DNA from: Diaphorobacter nitroreducens | GTDB taxonomy: Bacteria > Pseudomonadota > Gammaproteobacteria > Burkholderiales > Burkholderiaceae_C | Length of the DNA stretch: 64,000 bases | Assembly (NCBI GenBank): GCA_003755025.1 | Contig: RJVL01000001.1 | Coordinates: 682,001 to 746,000, forward strand | Direction: 5' to 3' | Shown here: piece by piece, positions 27,101 through 34,898 of the stretch | Layout of the letters: each line of letters begins with the position of its first letter | Numbering within the stretch: position 1 is the stretch's first letter | Position numbers and translations under genes: made by a program | Notes under the pieces: model-generated | The model's input: the letters and a program-made list of their open reading frames with translations, nothing else | What the model was told of the DNA's origin: nothing | The model's database searches: none

Positions 27101-28946
27101 GGGGCAGATCCTCATCAACTTTGCCAATAACGCCGTTAAGTTCACCGAGCAAGGAGAAATCCATCTGCTGGTGCGGCTGGAGCGCGACGAAGGCGCGCGC
27201 GTGCTGCTGCGATTCGAGGTGCGCGACACCGGTATCGGCATCGCGCCGCAGCAGATGCAGCGCCTGTTCCAGAGCTTCGAGCAGGCCGATACCTCCACCA
27301 CCCGCCGCTACGGCGGCACAGGCCTGGGCCTGGCGATCAGCAAGAGCCTGGCCGAACTCATGGGCGGCGAAGTGGGCGTGCGCAGCGAACCAGGGCAGGG
27401 CTCGGCCTTCTGGATCATCGTGCCGCTGGTACGGGGCGAGCCGCTGCCCCGCGCGCTGCTGCGCAGCGATTGGCGCGGCTGCCGGGTGCTGGTGGTGGAC
27501 GACAACCACACCGCCGCCCAGGTGCTGGTGGACATGCTGCAGACCATGGGCCTCCAGGCCACGCAGGTGCACTCGGGCGTGCAGGCGCTGCAGGCACTGC
27601 GCGACGCGGTGGCCGAGCAGCGCCCCTACGGCCTGCTGCTGCTGGATTGGCACATGCCGGGGATGGACGGGATCGAGTTGGCGCGCCGCATTCGCGGGCT
27701 GGGCCTTGCGCATATCCCGCAGATGCTGATGGTTACGGCGCACGGGCGCGACGAGGTGATGGACGCCGCGCGCAGCGAGGGGATCGACAACGTGCTCGTC
27801 AAGCCGGTGAGCGCGTCGGTGCTGTTCGACACGCTCATGCAGCCGCTGGCCCAGGCGTGGGACGTGCATCCGCTGCCGCGGTCTGCGTCCGGCGCCGCAC
27901 CCGCCGTGCTGCGCGGTGCGGTGGTGCTGCTGGTGGAAGACAACGAGCTCAACCAGATCGTGGCGCAGGAGCTGCTGCGCGATGCCGGCATGCAGGTGGA
28001 TGTGGCGTCCAACGGCCAGGAGGCCATCGCATGCATCGACCGGCGCCGGTACGACGTGGTGCTCATGGACATGCAGATGCCCGTGATGGATGGCGAAACG
28101 GCCACGCGGCAACTGCGCGCCGACCCACGCCACGCCGGCCTGCCGATCATCGCCATGACTGCCAATGCAATGCAGGCCGACCGGGAGCGCTGCTTTGCCG
28201 CGGGCATGAACGACCACGTGCCCAAGCCCATCGACCCCGACGTGCTGTGGGCCACGCTGGTGCGCTGGCTGTCGCCGCGCCCCGAGGCGGCATCGCACGC
28301 GCCCGCACCCCCGGCGAACGCGCCGCTGTCATCTGCATTCGCGCCTGCCCTGCCACAGGGCGTGCCGGGCCTGGATACCGCGCTGGGCCTGAAGCGGGCT
28401 TCGGGTAAGCCGGGGCTGTACGCCGAACTGTTGCAGCGCTTCGCGCTGAGCCAGAGTGACGTCGTCCAGAACCTGCAGGCGGCCATACAGGCGGAGGACT
28501 GGGCACTGGCCGAGCGCACCGCGCACACGCTGCGCTCGGTGGCCGCCAACCTCGGTGCGCAGCCGGTGTCGCGGCATGCGCAGGCACTGGAGCAGGCGCT
28601 GCGCTCTCAGGCGCCGGCAGAAACGCTCCAGCCCCTGCTGGCGGCCCTGGCAGGGCATATGGCGCCTTTGCTGCAGGCGTTGGGTGCCTGGGCCCGGCAG
28701 GCTCCGGGCGCGGACGCTCGCGAGGCCACCGTGCCGCCGCAGACGCCCGCCCAGCTGCTGCGCGGGCTGCGTACGCTGCTGCGCGCGGACGACCCGGCCG
28801 CAGGCGACTACCTCCAGCGCAACGCGGCTGGGCTGGCCGCCTGGCTGGGTGCGGACTTCGATGCGCTGGAGCGCAGCGTGCGCAGCTTCGCCTATGACGA
28901 CGCGCTGCGGCGGCTGGAGGCATGCCCCGCGGCCCCGGCGGAATGA
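24102..28946 (+). CDS. Large hybrid sensor histidine kinase with four PAS, two receiver and one HPt domain
   Basis: Membrane phosphorelay sensor of about 1614 residues. Order: TM1 (AVWVLVLAALGAWLAVEAIAL), a Cache-like periplasmic sensor with LGHRPYFQQALQG, TM2 (MVGGGAFALFALVGAMAL), four PAS domains (starting near ENSPISIVIT, FDNAPPIVLV, EAGHIGVFDYNL and IDAIPVPLFYKD), HisKA with His893 in NMSHEIRTPLN, an HATPase with N, G1 and G2 boxes (FANNAVKF, DTGIGI, GGTGLGLAIS), receiver 1 with Asp1182, receiver 2 with Asp1323, and a C-terminal HPt with His1475 (HTLRSVAANLG). All phosphoryl residues are intact. The start could also be 24111. The HD-GYP regulator gene begins 35 bases downstream and is its likely output. 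Confidence 0.93.
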   Translation: MTAMPERKERLAVLRDSLRDPQGRWLRGAVWVLVLAALGAWLAVEAIALVRSEQRQHERNQLLEGMEQTLLGESSNGPLLGMVTLLGLSEPSLKAAAQGFLPYDAPPVLARLGVIRGRFMVDGAYVIARDGTVVAHDTAGNRTTGAQLGHRPYFQQALQGNASVYAALGGTSQERGLYYAAPLYESDTPSSPIIGVVTVKVGFSHFDRLLTRVGHPVLLMSPQGVVFSSTRPEWLYAMTAPLTQERIDAVRSTRQFGSRFDNGLVSALPFSIDSREALIDGVRYAVGRRAVDWEDPAGPWQLVLLDDMSAIMPMGLRWMVGGGAFALFALVGAMALDALRNRRRLAESMQRFSVLGAALENSPISIVITDAEGVIAWVNPQYERNTGYTLGEVRGRKPSIAASEHTPAGTYRDMWSRLLAGHSWRGRFVNRRRDGTLYHEEATLSPVFDAKGRRIAIVGLLQDVTARIEGAQELERRERRLSELLEQQTALFDNAPPIVLVCDGQIRQFNRALAELLRSSDDALAGTPVQELFAGEAGYGAFTARTVPMLLAGGSVREQAVLRRPDGTSFTARMAGRGLKMEGVQIASLWVIEDVTEAQRAEAATREANARLELAQEAGHIGVFDYNLLTQRMVWSPQLEQLYGAASLPAQKDGHAAERPFQAWVDVIHPEDRARVQGLLAQAQAGQGGGRLRDSWRIVRADGSTRWILCTARVVRDEAGQAARIIGVQVDVHDQKMLEARVAEQLAFQQALIDAIPVPLFYKDGQGRYLGFNRAYVQAFDIHTEDFIGKTVLDLEFLPMLERERLHADTEAALRGAQSVHREMAMPYADGLVHHTMFWLHGFNRPDGSAGGVIGTFVDVSDRQRAEVELRRAKELAEETAALKSRFLANMSHEIRTPLNAIIGMSHLALKSGMDARQSGYVVRMQQAGQHLLGVINDILDFSKIEAGKLAVERSPFALDRMLEGVADVVGFKAAAKGLELVLDVAPDVPQHLVGDALRLGQILINFANNAVKFTEQGEIHLLVRLERDEGARVLLRFEVRDTGIGIAPQQMQRLFQSFEQADTSTTRRYGGTGLGLAISKSLAELMGGEVGVRSEPGQGSAFWIIVPLVRGEPLPRALLRSDWRGCRVLVVDDNHTAAQVLVDMLQTMGLQATQVHSGVQALQALRDAVAEQRPYGLLLLDWHMPGMDGIELARRIRGLGLAHIPQMLMVTAHGRDEVMDAARSEGIDNVLVKPVSASVLFDTLMQPLAQAWDVHPLPRSASGAAPAVLRGAVVLLVEDNELNQIVAQELLRDAGMQVDVASNGQEAIACIDRRRYDVVLMDMQMPVMDGETATRQLRADPRHAGLPIIAMTANAMQADRERCFAAGMNDHVPKPIDPDVLWATLVRWLSPRPEAASHAPAPPANAPLSSAFAPALPQGVPGLDTALGLKRASGKPGLYAELLQRFALSQSDVVQNLQAAIQAEDWALAERTAHTLRSVAANLGAQPVSRHAQALEQALRSQAPAETLQPLLAALAGHMAPLLQALGAWARQAPGADAREATVPPQTPAQLLRGLRTLLRADDPAAGDYLQRNAAGLAAWLGADFDALERSVRSFAYDDALRRLEACPAAPAE

Positions 28947-28981
28947 CGCCCCATCCCACCAACTCTTTGGCAGGACTTCCC

Positions 28982-30115
28982 ATGGATCAGCAACGCTACG
29001 TGAACGCCGCCCCGGACCGCCTGGTCGACAAGCCCATCGCCACCGTGCTGGTAGTGGACGACACGCCCGACAACCTGACGCTCATGGCCGGACTGCTGCA
29101 GGGGCATTACCGCGTCAAGGTGGCGGCCAGCGGTGAGAAGGCCCTGGTAATCGCGCAGTCCGACGCTCCGCCCGACCTGCTGCTGCTGGACATCATGATG
29201 CCCGGCATCGACGGCTACGAGGTCTGCCGGCGCCTCAAGGCCAACGAGGCCACGCGTCACATTCCGGTGATCTTTCTCACCGCGCGCTCCGATCCCGACG
29301 ACGAGCGCGAAGGCCTGGCGCTGGGGGCGGTGGACTACATCACCAAGCCCATCAGCCCCTCCATCCTGTTGGCGCGCGTGGCCACGCACCTGGCGCTTAA
29401 GGCCACGGCCGACTTCCTGCGCGACAAGAGCGCCTACCTGGAGCGCGAGGTGGCGATGCGTACGCTAGAGGTGCAGGCGATCCAAGACGTGACCATCATG
29501 GCGATGACTTCTCTGGCCGAGACGCGCGACAACGAAACCGGCAACCACATCCGCCGCACGCAGCTGTACGTCAAGACCCTGGCTGAGCGTCTGCGCCACC
29601 ACCCGCGCTTCGAGGCGGCCTTGAACGACCGCATGATCGATCTGCTGTACAAGTCGGCGCCGCTGCACGACATCGGCAAGATCGGCATCCCCGACAGCAT
29701 CCTGCTCAAGCCGGGCAAGCTCACGGTGGAGGAGTTCGAGATCATGAAGACCCACACCACGCTGGGGCGCAAGGCCATCGAGGATGCCGAGCAGCGCCTG
29801 GGCATGCGCGTGGCCTTCCTCAGCGTGTCCAAGGAGATCGCGTACAGCCACCAGGAGAAGTGGGACGGATCGGGCTACCCCGAAGGCCTCAAGGGCGACG
29901 CCATTCCCGTGTCTGCGCGCCTGATGGCCGTGGCCGACGTGTATGACGCACTCATCAGCAAGCGCGTGTACAAGCCGGCGTTCTCCCACGAACAGGCCTG
30001 CACCATCATCCTCAAGGGGCGGGGCACGCACTTCGACCCGGACATGGTGGATGCGTTCGTGGAACTGGCCGACGACTTCCGCGGCATCGCACAGCGCTAC
30101 CCCGATCCCCATTGA
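28982..30115 (+). CDS. Response regulator with HD-GYP phosphodiesterase domain
   Basis: Phosphorylation-controlled enzyme expected to hydrolyse cyclic di-GMP (377 residues). The N-terminal receiver has the acidic pair in VVDDTPDN and phospho-acceptor Asp70 in LLLDIMMPG. The HD-GYP domain is complete: His229-Asp230 in HDIGKIG, the HQEKWDGSGYP segment with Gly298-Tyr299-Pro300, and DVYDALISKRVYK. ATG 28982 is preferred because CAGGAC lies upstream; the frame can be read further upstream into the kinase gene. It follows the hybrid kinase directly, so the pair forms a signal-to-c-di-GMP module. Confidence 0.92.
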   Translation: MDQQRYVNAAPDRLVDKPIATVLVVDDTPDNLTLMAGLLQGHYRVKVAASGEKALVIAQSDAPPDLLLLDIMMPGIDGYEVCRRLKANEATRHIPVIFLTARSDPDDEREGLALGAVDYITKPISPSILLARVATHLALKATADFLRDKSAYLEREVAMRTLEVQAIQDVTIMAMTSLAETRDNETGNHIRRTQLYVKTLAERLRHHPRFEAALNDRMIDLLYKSAPLHDIGKIGIPDSILLKPGKLTVEEFEIMKTHTTLGRKAIEDAEQRLGMRVAFLSVSKEIAYSHQEKWDGSGYPEGLKGDAIPVSARLMAVADVYDALISKRVYKPAFSHEQACTIILKGRGTHFDPDMVDAFVELADDFRGIAQRYPDPH

Positions 30116-30133
30116 AGTGCTGCAGCAGTTCAA

Positions 30134-30184
30134 ATAAAAATAGCTGCCATGGCGCTTGCAGCAAGCGCGGGCAGCTATTGTTTT
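30134..30184. repeat. Dispersed palindrome, copy 4, between convergent genes
   Basis: AATAGCTGCC...GCGCTTG-CAG-CAAGCGC...GGCAGCTATT, with T-rich ends on both strands (TTGTTTTAT and ATTTTTATTT). It is placed to terminate both the HD-GYP gene and suhB. Confidence 0.85.
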
Positions 30185-30197
30185 ATGAGTGTGAGGA

Positions 30198-31166
30198 TTA
30201 CGGCGCTGCCGTGGGCCGGGTCTGGGTGTCCTCCGCGGCGCTGTCCGGTGCGGTGGGCGTGGCGTCGTCTGGCGACTGCGCGGCCGCCTCGTCGTCGGCC
30301 ACGCCAGCGACTTCCGTGACCTCGGCGGCCTGGCGCACTGCGGCCTTGTCGCCCGCGCTGGCGAACTTGCTGTATTTGCCCAGCAGAGTCACCAGCTGGC
30401 CATAGATGCGTGGCGCGCCGGCCAGGCATTCGCGCTGCTCCATGTAGTCGGCCTCGCCCGTGAAGTTGCCCACCAAACCGCCGGCCTCGGTCACCAGCAG
30501 ACCGCCCGCGGCCACGTCCCAGATCGACAGGCCGCTCTCGAAGAAGCCGTCCGTGTAGCCGGCGGCCACATAGGCCAGGTCCAGCGCGGCAGCGCCGGGG
30601 CGGCGCAGGCCGGCGGTGCGGGGCATCACCTCGGCCATCATGTTCAGGTATTGCTTGAAGTTGTCGCCGGGGCGGAAAGGGAAGCCCGTGGAGATCAGGC
30701 ATTCGCCCAGGCGCGTGCGCTTGCTCACGCGGATGCGGCGCTCGTTCAGGAAGGCGCCGCGCCCGCGCGTGGCGGTGAAAAGGTCGTTGCGCGAGGGGTC
30801 GTACACCACGGCCTGCTCGACCTTGCCGCGCACGGCCAGGGCGATGCTCACGCAGTACACGGGAAAGCCGTGGATGAAATTGGTGGTGCCGTCCAGCGGG
30901 TCGATGATCCAGACGTACTCGGAATGCTTGGAGCCGTGCTCCGAACCCGATTCCTCGGCCAGGATGCCGTGGCCGGGGTAGGCGGTGAGCAGCGTCTCGA
31001 TGATGGCCTGCTCGGCGGCATGGTCCACCTCGGTCACGAAGTCGTTGATCTGCTTTTGCGAAATACGCACGGCCTCCACGTCAAGGGCCGCGCGGTTGAT
31101 GATGGCGCCGGCGGCGCGAGCGGCCTTGATGGCCACGTTGAGCATGGGGTGCAGATTGGACGACAT
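30198..31166 (-). CDS. suhB: Inositol-1-monophosphatase family protein (SuhB) with acidic C-terminal tail
   Basis: Mg-dependent phosphatase of the inositol monophosphatase family; SuhB also acts in rRNA transcription antitermination in E. coli. Metal-binding motifs are present: LAEESGSE, then [17 protein letters not shown], and [19 protein letters not shown]. The protein has 322 residues, about 50 more than E. coli SuhB. The extra length is a C-terminal tail rich in Ala, Asp, Glu and Thr (starting near [18 protein letters not shown]) that probably is disordered. The start at 31166 gives the standard N-terminus ([17 protein letters not shown]). It is divergent from trmJ. Confidence 0.9.
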   Translation of the reverse strand: MSSNLHPMLNVAIKAARAAGAIINRAALDVEAVRISQKQINDFVTEVDHAAEQAIIETLLTAYPGHGILAEESGSEHGSKHSEYVWIIDPLDGTTNFIHGFPVYCVSIALAVRGKVEQAVVYDPSRNDLFTATRGRGAFLNERRIRVSKRTRLGECLISTGFPFRPGDNFKQYLNMMAEVMPRTAGLRRPGAAALDLAYVAAGYTDGFFESGLSIWDVAAGGLLVTEAGGLVGNFTGEADYMEQRECLAGAPRIYGQLVTLLGKYSKFASAGDKAAVRQAAEVTEVAGVADDEAAAQSPDDATPTAPDSAAEDTQTRPTAAP

Positions 31167-31336
31167 TGGATTGTGACGAAGGAGCGGGGCGGCTGGTGGC
31201 CGCGGGGCGCGCAGCCGGCGATGCGGGCGCAAAACGGGCATTTTACCCATCACCCTCCGGGCTTGCACGCGCGGGCCCTCGGGCGCTTTCCAGCAGCGGC
31301 GACAATGGCAGGCTTGCTCCCGAGTCACTTCGCGCC

Positions 31337-32131
31337 ATGAGAACCCGCTTCATCCTGATCCAGACCAGCCACGCCGGCAACGTGGGCGCCACGGCCCGCG
31401 CCATGAAGACCATGGGTTTCGATGACCTGGTGCTGGTCGCACCGCGCTGGCCCAACGTGCTGCGCAAGGAGGAGACCATCCAGCGGGCCAGCGGCGCGCT
31501 GGACGTGCTGGCCCATGCCCGCATCGTCGCCACGCTGGACGAGGCGCTGGAGGGCGTGAGCCACCTGTGTGCCACGGCGATGACGCCGCGCGACTTCGGC
31601 CCGCCCACGCGCACGCCGCGCCAGCATTTCGAGATGCTATTGAATAATGAGCTGTCAGCGCTTGATGGCAAAGCGCCAGAGGCTGATTTGGCTAGAAACC
31701 CGTCGCCGGAAACTGGCGTGGCCTTCCTGTTCGGCTCCGAGCGTTTTGGCATGGCCAACGAGGATGTGTACCGCTGCCATGTGGCGCTGAGCATTCCCAC
31801 CAATCCGCAGTTCGGCTCGCTCAACCTGGGCGCGGCGGTACAGGTCATCGCCTATGAATGGCGGCAGGCCCTCGCCACCCGTGGGGAGGGCTTTGCGGTG
31901 CAGGAGTCCGCCCCTCAGGGCGAGCGCGCGGACGCCGCGCAGGTGGCCGGCATGCTGGCGCACTGGGAGCAGGCGCTCACGGGCATCGGCTTTCTGGACC
32001 CGGCCGCGCCCAAGAAGCTCATGCCGCGCTTGAACCAGCTTTTCAACCGCGCGCAACTCACGCAGGAGGAAATCCACATCCTGCGCGGTGTCGCCAAATC
32101 CATGCTGCAGGCCACGCAGGCAAACCGCTAG
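31337..32131 (+). CDS. trmJ: tRNA (cytidine/uridine-32-2'-O)-methyltransferase TrmJ, with internal repeat
   Basis: SPOUT-class methyltransferase that modifies the ribose of position 32 in tRNA. The 264-residue protein has the family N-terminus ([24 protein letters not shown]), the SAM-binding knot segments [17 protein letters not shown] and [24 protein letters not shown], and the C-terminal LNILRG-like helix ([14 protein letters not shown]). Compared from memory with E. coli TrmJ there are about 18 extra residues (roughly 100-118) just before the SAM-binding segment. They are encoded exactly by a copy of the dispersed palindromic repeat (31636-31690). The frame is kept, so the protein is likely functional. 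ATG 31337 gives the standard start. Confidence 0.9.
   Translation: MRTRFILIQTSHAGNVGATARAMKTMGFDDLVLVAPRWPNVLRKEETIQRASGALDVLAHARIVATLDEALEGVSHLCATAMTPRDFGPPTRTPRQHFEMLLNNELSALDGKAPEADLARNPSPETGVAFLFGSERFGMANEDVYRCHVALSIPTNPQFGSLNLGAAVQVIAYEWRQALATRGEGFAVQESAPQGERADAAQVAGMLAHWEQALTGIGFLDPAAPKKLMPRLNQLFNRAQLTQEEIHILRGVAKSMLQATQANR
31636..31690 (+). repeat. Dispersed palindrome, copy 5, in frame inside trmJ
   Basis: Starts GCTATTGAATAATGAGCTG, core TCAGCGCTTGATGG-CAAAGCGCCAGAGG, ends CTGATTTG. It matches, block for block, the reverse complements of the intergenic copies at 15711-15760 and 40284-40342. It encodes about 18 residues beginning [18 protein letters not shown]. Confidence 0.85.
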
Positions 32132-32164
32132 ACTGCCAAGCTTCTCGTTACACCATTGCCCTTC

Positions 32165-32956
32165 ATGCTTGCCCGCCTGCGATCCGACGTCCAGTGCATC
32201 CTCGAACGCGACCCGGCTGCGCGCAGCACCTGGGAGGTCATTACCTGCTATCCCGGCCTGCACGCCATCTGGCTGCACCGGCCGGCGCACTGGTGCTGGA
32301 CGAATGGCTTCAAGTGGCTGGGGCGCTTCATCTCGCACTTTGCGCGCTGGTTCACGGGCATCGAGATCCACCCGGGCGCCAAGATCGGCGAGCGGGTTTT
32401 CTTCGACCACGCCATGGGGGTGGTGGTGGGCGAGACCGCCGAGATCGGCGACGGCTGCACCATCTACCAGGGCGTGACGCTGGGCGGAACCTCGCTCTAC
32501 AAGGGCACCAAGCGCCATCCAACGCTGGGCAAGAACGTGGTGGTGAGCGCGGGCGCCAAGGTGCTGGGCGGCTTCGAGGTGGGCGATGGGGCCAAGATCG
32601 GCAGCAACGCCGTGGTCATCAAGCCGGTGCCGGCGGGTGCCACGGCCGTGGGCATCCCCGCGCGCATCATTCCGTCCAAGGAAGGCCAGAGCGCCGACGT
32701 GACCGAGCCGCACAAGCCCGAGGAGGCCAAGTTCAGCGCCTACGGCGTGACCTCCCTGCAGGACGACCCGCTGACCCAGGCCATGCGCGGCTTGATCGAT
32801 TCCGCCGCCACGCAGGAGCACCAGATCGCACTGCTGTGGCAGGCCATTGAAAAGCTCTCCAGGTCCACCCCGCAAAGCGGCGGCTGCGTACCCGACGAGG
32901 CCGTGCGCTGCGAGCAATTCCAGGCGGCCAAGCTCAACGACATCATTGGCAAGTAA
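32165..32956 (+). CDS. cysE: Serine O-acetyltransferase
   Basis: Makes O-acetylserine from serine and acetyl-CoA, the first step of cysteine synthesis. The 263-residue protein has a short N-terminal helical part ([17 protein letters not shown], then [17 protein letters not shown]) and a left-handed beta-helix of hexapeptide repeats ([26 protein letters not shown] onward). The catalytic Asp/His pair in FFDHAMG is present, as is [16 protein letters not shown]. The C-terminal tail is longer than in E. coli CysE and ends in DIIGK; the Ile-containing end fits docking into O-acetylserine sulfhydrylase. ATG 32165 is preferred over a TTG nine bases earlier. Confidence 0.92.
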   Translation: MLARLRSDVQCILERDPAARSTWEVITCYPGLHAIWLHRPAHWCWTNGFKWLGRFISHFARWFTGIEIHPGAKIGERVFFDHAMGVVVGETAEIGDGCTIYQGVTLGGTSLYKGTKRHPTLGKNVVVSAGAKVLGGFEVGDGAKIGSNAVVIKPVPAGATAVGIPARIIPSKEGQSADVTEPHKPEEAKFSAYGVTSLQDDPLTQAMRGLIDSAATQEHQIALLWQAIEKLSRSTPQSGGCVPDEAVRCEQFQAAKLNDIIGK

Positions 32957-32964
32957 ACAACCCC

Positions 32965-33624
32965 ATGGAAGTCACCCAGGCCCTGCGTGCGCGCCGCTCG
33001 GTGCGCGCCTTCCTGCCCGACGCGCCCCCCGCGGCGACGGTGCAGACGATTCTTCAAGAAGCCGCACAGGCGGCCTCCGGCGGCAATCTGCAGCCCTGGC
33101 GCGTGGTGGCCCTCACGGGCGCGCCGCTGCAGGAGTTGCTGGCGGTCGTCGCCCAGGCGCAACCCGAGGAAGGACCGGACAACCAGTCCTACCCGCCGGG
33201 CCTGTGGGAGCCCTACCGCACACGCCGCTTCGCCAACGGCGAAGACCTGTACCGCAGCATCGGCATTCCGCGCGAGGACAAGGCCGGGCGCCTGCAGCAG
33301 CTGGCCAAGAATGCCGAGTTGTTTGGCGCGCCCGTGGGCATCTTCGTCTGCGTGGACGAGCGCATGGGCCAGCCGCAATGGGCTGATCTGGGGATTTACC
33401 TGCAGTCGCTGATGCTGCTGGCGGTGCAGCATGGGCTGGCCACCTGCGCTCAGGGCTTCTGGCGCCGCTATGCCGGCACGCTGCAGCAGCAGCTGGGACT
33501 GCCCGAGCCGTACCGCGTGGCCTTTGGCGTGGCGCTGGGCTATGAGGATGCGGCGGCGCCCATCAATACCCTGCGCTCCTCGCGCGCTCCCTGGGCCGAG
33601 TGGGGCGAGATGCGCGGGTTCTGA
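32965..33624 (+). CDS. Nitroreductase-family flavoprotein
   Basis: FMN-dependent oxidoreductase of the nitroreductase fold (219 residues). FMN-binding marks are RARRSVRAFLPDAP at the N-terminus (Arg pair), ASGGNLQPWRVVAL, and GIYLQSLMLLAVQHGLATCAQGFW in the second half. The natural substrate is unknown; members reduce quinones, nitroaromatics or flavins, and some act in dehalogenation or cofactor synthesis. It starts 8 bases after cysE, so the two may be co-transcribed, although no functional link is evident. A mismatched GC hairpin with TTTTG (33628-33654) follows the stop. Confidence 0.85.
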   Translation: MEVTQALRARRSVRAFLPDAPPAATVQTILQEAAQAASGGNLQPWRVVALTGAPLQELLAVVAQAQPEEGPDNQSYPPGLWEPYRTRRFANGEDLYRSIGIPREDKAGRLQQLAKNAELFGAPVGIFVCVDERMGQPQWADLGIYLQSLMLLAVQHGLATCAQGFWRRYAGTLQQQLGLPEPYRVAFGVALGYEDAAAPINTLRSSRAPWAEWGEMRGF

Positions 33625-33664
33625 GCCCGAGGAAGGGCCGCCGGGGCCTTTTGTTGGGTGAATG

Positions 33665-33718
33665 CTCCTAATTCAATAGCTGCAAGCGCTTGATATATAA
33701 GCGCTAGCGGCCTATTTT
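33665..33718. repeat. Dispersed palindrome, copy 6, between convergent genes
   Basis: CAATAGCTGCAAGCGCTTG-ATATA-TAAGCGCTAGCGGCC followed by TATTTTCC. It stands between the ends of the nitroreductase and alcohol dehydrogenase genes. Confidence 0.85.
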
Positions 33719-33740
33719 CCTTGATGGGCGTTGGCTCGCC

Positions 33741-34841
33741 TCAGTGAGGCTTGATGGCGATCTTGAGCACCCCGTCGCGCTGGTGCGCAAACAGGTCGTA
33801 GGCCTCCACGATGTCGTCCAGCTTGCGCTGGTGCGTCACCAGCAGCCCCAGGTCCAGGCGGTTGGCGGCGATCACGTTCATCAGGCGGCGCATGCGCTCC
33901 TTGCCACCGGGGCACAGCGCGGTGCGGATGGTATGGTCGCCCAGGCCCGCAGCGAACTGCGCCAGCGGGATCGACAGATCTTCCGAGTACACCCCCAGGC
34001 TGGACAGCGTGCCGCCGGGCTTGAGCACCTTCATGGCCTGGGCGAACGTGGCCTGCGTGCCCAGTGCCTCGATGGAGCCGTCGGCGCCCTTGCCGCCGGT
34101 GAGCTTCATCACTTCCTCCACCACATCCACGTTGCGGAAGTTCAGCGTCACGTCGGCGCCCATCTTCTTCGCAACCGCCAGGCGGTCGTCGTTGCCGTCC
34201 ACGGCGATGATGGTGGTGGCACCCAGCAGGCGCGCGCCGGCGGTGGCGCACAGGCCGATGGGACCTTGTGCGAACACCACCACGGTGTCGCCGATCTTGA
34301 TGTTGGCGTTCTCCGCGCCCTTGAAGCCGGTGGACATGATGTCCGGGCACATCAGCACCTGCTCGTCGGTCAGCCCGTCGGGAATGGGCGCCAGGTTGGC
34401 CTGGGCATCGGGCACCAGCACGTACTCGGCCTGGGTGCCGTCGATCAGATTGCCAAAGCGCCAGCCTGCCGTGGCCTTGTAGCCGTGGCAGCCGCACAGA
34501 CCACGCGGCACCAGGTAGCTGCCGTCCTGGCTGGGATAGCCGTCCTGCGCCGCGTAGCTGTTGAAGTTGGGGCAGATGGCGCCGGCGATCACGCGCTGGC
34601 CTTCCTGGTAGCCCTGCACGGCGCTGCCCAGTTTCTCGATCACACCCACGGGTTCATGGCCCACGGTCAGGCCCTTGGCCACCGGGTATTCACCCTTGAG
34701 GATGTGCACGTCGGTGCCGCAGATGGTGGTGGTGGTGATGCGCACCAGCGCGTCGTTGGGGCCCACGCCGGGAATGGGCTTGTCGGCCAGTTCGATGCGG
34801 CCTTTTTCGACGAAGACAGCGGCTTTCATCATGGCGGTCAT
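33741..34841 (-). CDS. Zinc-dependent NAD(P) alcohol dehydrogenase
   Basis: Medium-chain alcohol dehydrogenase (366 residues). Catalytic zinc ligands fit CGTDVHILKG (Cys), GHEPVG (His-Glu) and the acidic residue in CPDIMSTGFKGAE, the pattern of tetrameric bacterial secondary-alcohol or NADP-type enzymes. The four-cysteine structural zinc loop of classical liver-type enzymes is missing; its place holds AICPNFNSYAAQDG and PRGLCGCHGY. The coenzyme motif is VVFAQGPIGLCATAGARLLG, with an Asp after the second strand (AVDGND) favouring NAD. AAAGGAG lies 7 bases before ATG 34841. It is the last of four minus-strand genes after darP, mog and the SulP gene. Confidence 0.87.
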   Translation of the reverse strand: MTAMMKAAVFVEKGRIELADKPIPGVGPNDALVRITTTTICGTDVHILKGEYPVAKGLTVGHEPVGVIEKLGSAVQGYQEGQRVIAGAICPNFNSYAAQDGYPSQDGSYLVPRGLCGCHGYKATAGWRFGNLIDGTQAEYVLVPDAQANLAPIPDGLTDEQVLMCPDIMSTGFKGAENANIKIGDTVVVFAQGPIGLCATAGARLLGATTIIAVDGNDDRLAVAKKMGADVTLNFRNVDVVEEVMKLTGGKGADGSIEALGTQATFAQAMKVLKPGGTLSSLGVYSEDLSIPLAQFAAGLGDHTIRTALCPGGKERMRRLMNVIAANRLDLGLLVTHQRKLDDIVEAYDLFAHQRDGVLKIAIKPH

Positions 34842-34898
34842 GCGGGGCTCCTTTGTGGGGTGAAGCCGCCACATTACGCCGGGGATGCGGCGGCGGGG

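Noticed and set aside
23928-28298. A 1456-codon open frame on the minus strand opposite the hybrid kinase gene
   Set aside because: Its product is rich in His, Arg, Gln and Val in the pattern expected from reading a high-GC gene backwards, with no domain, no membrane segment and no ribosome site. The kinase on the other strand has complete motifs.
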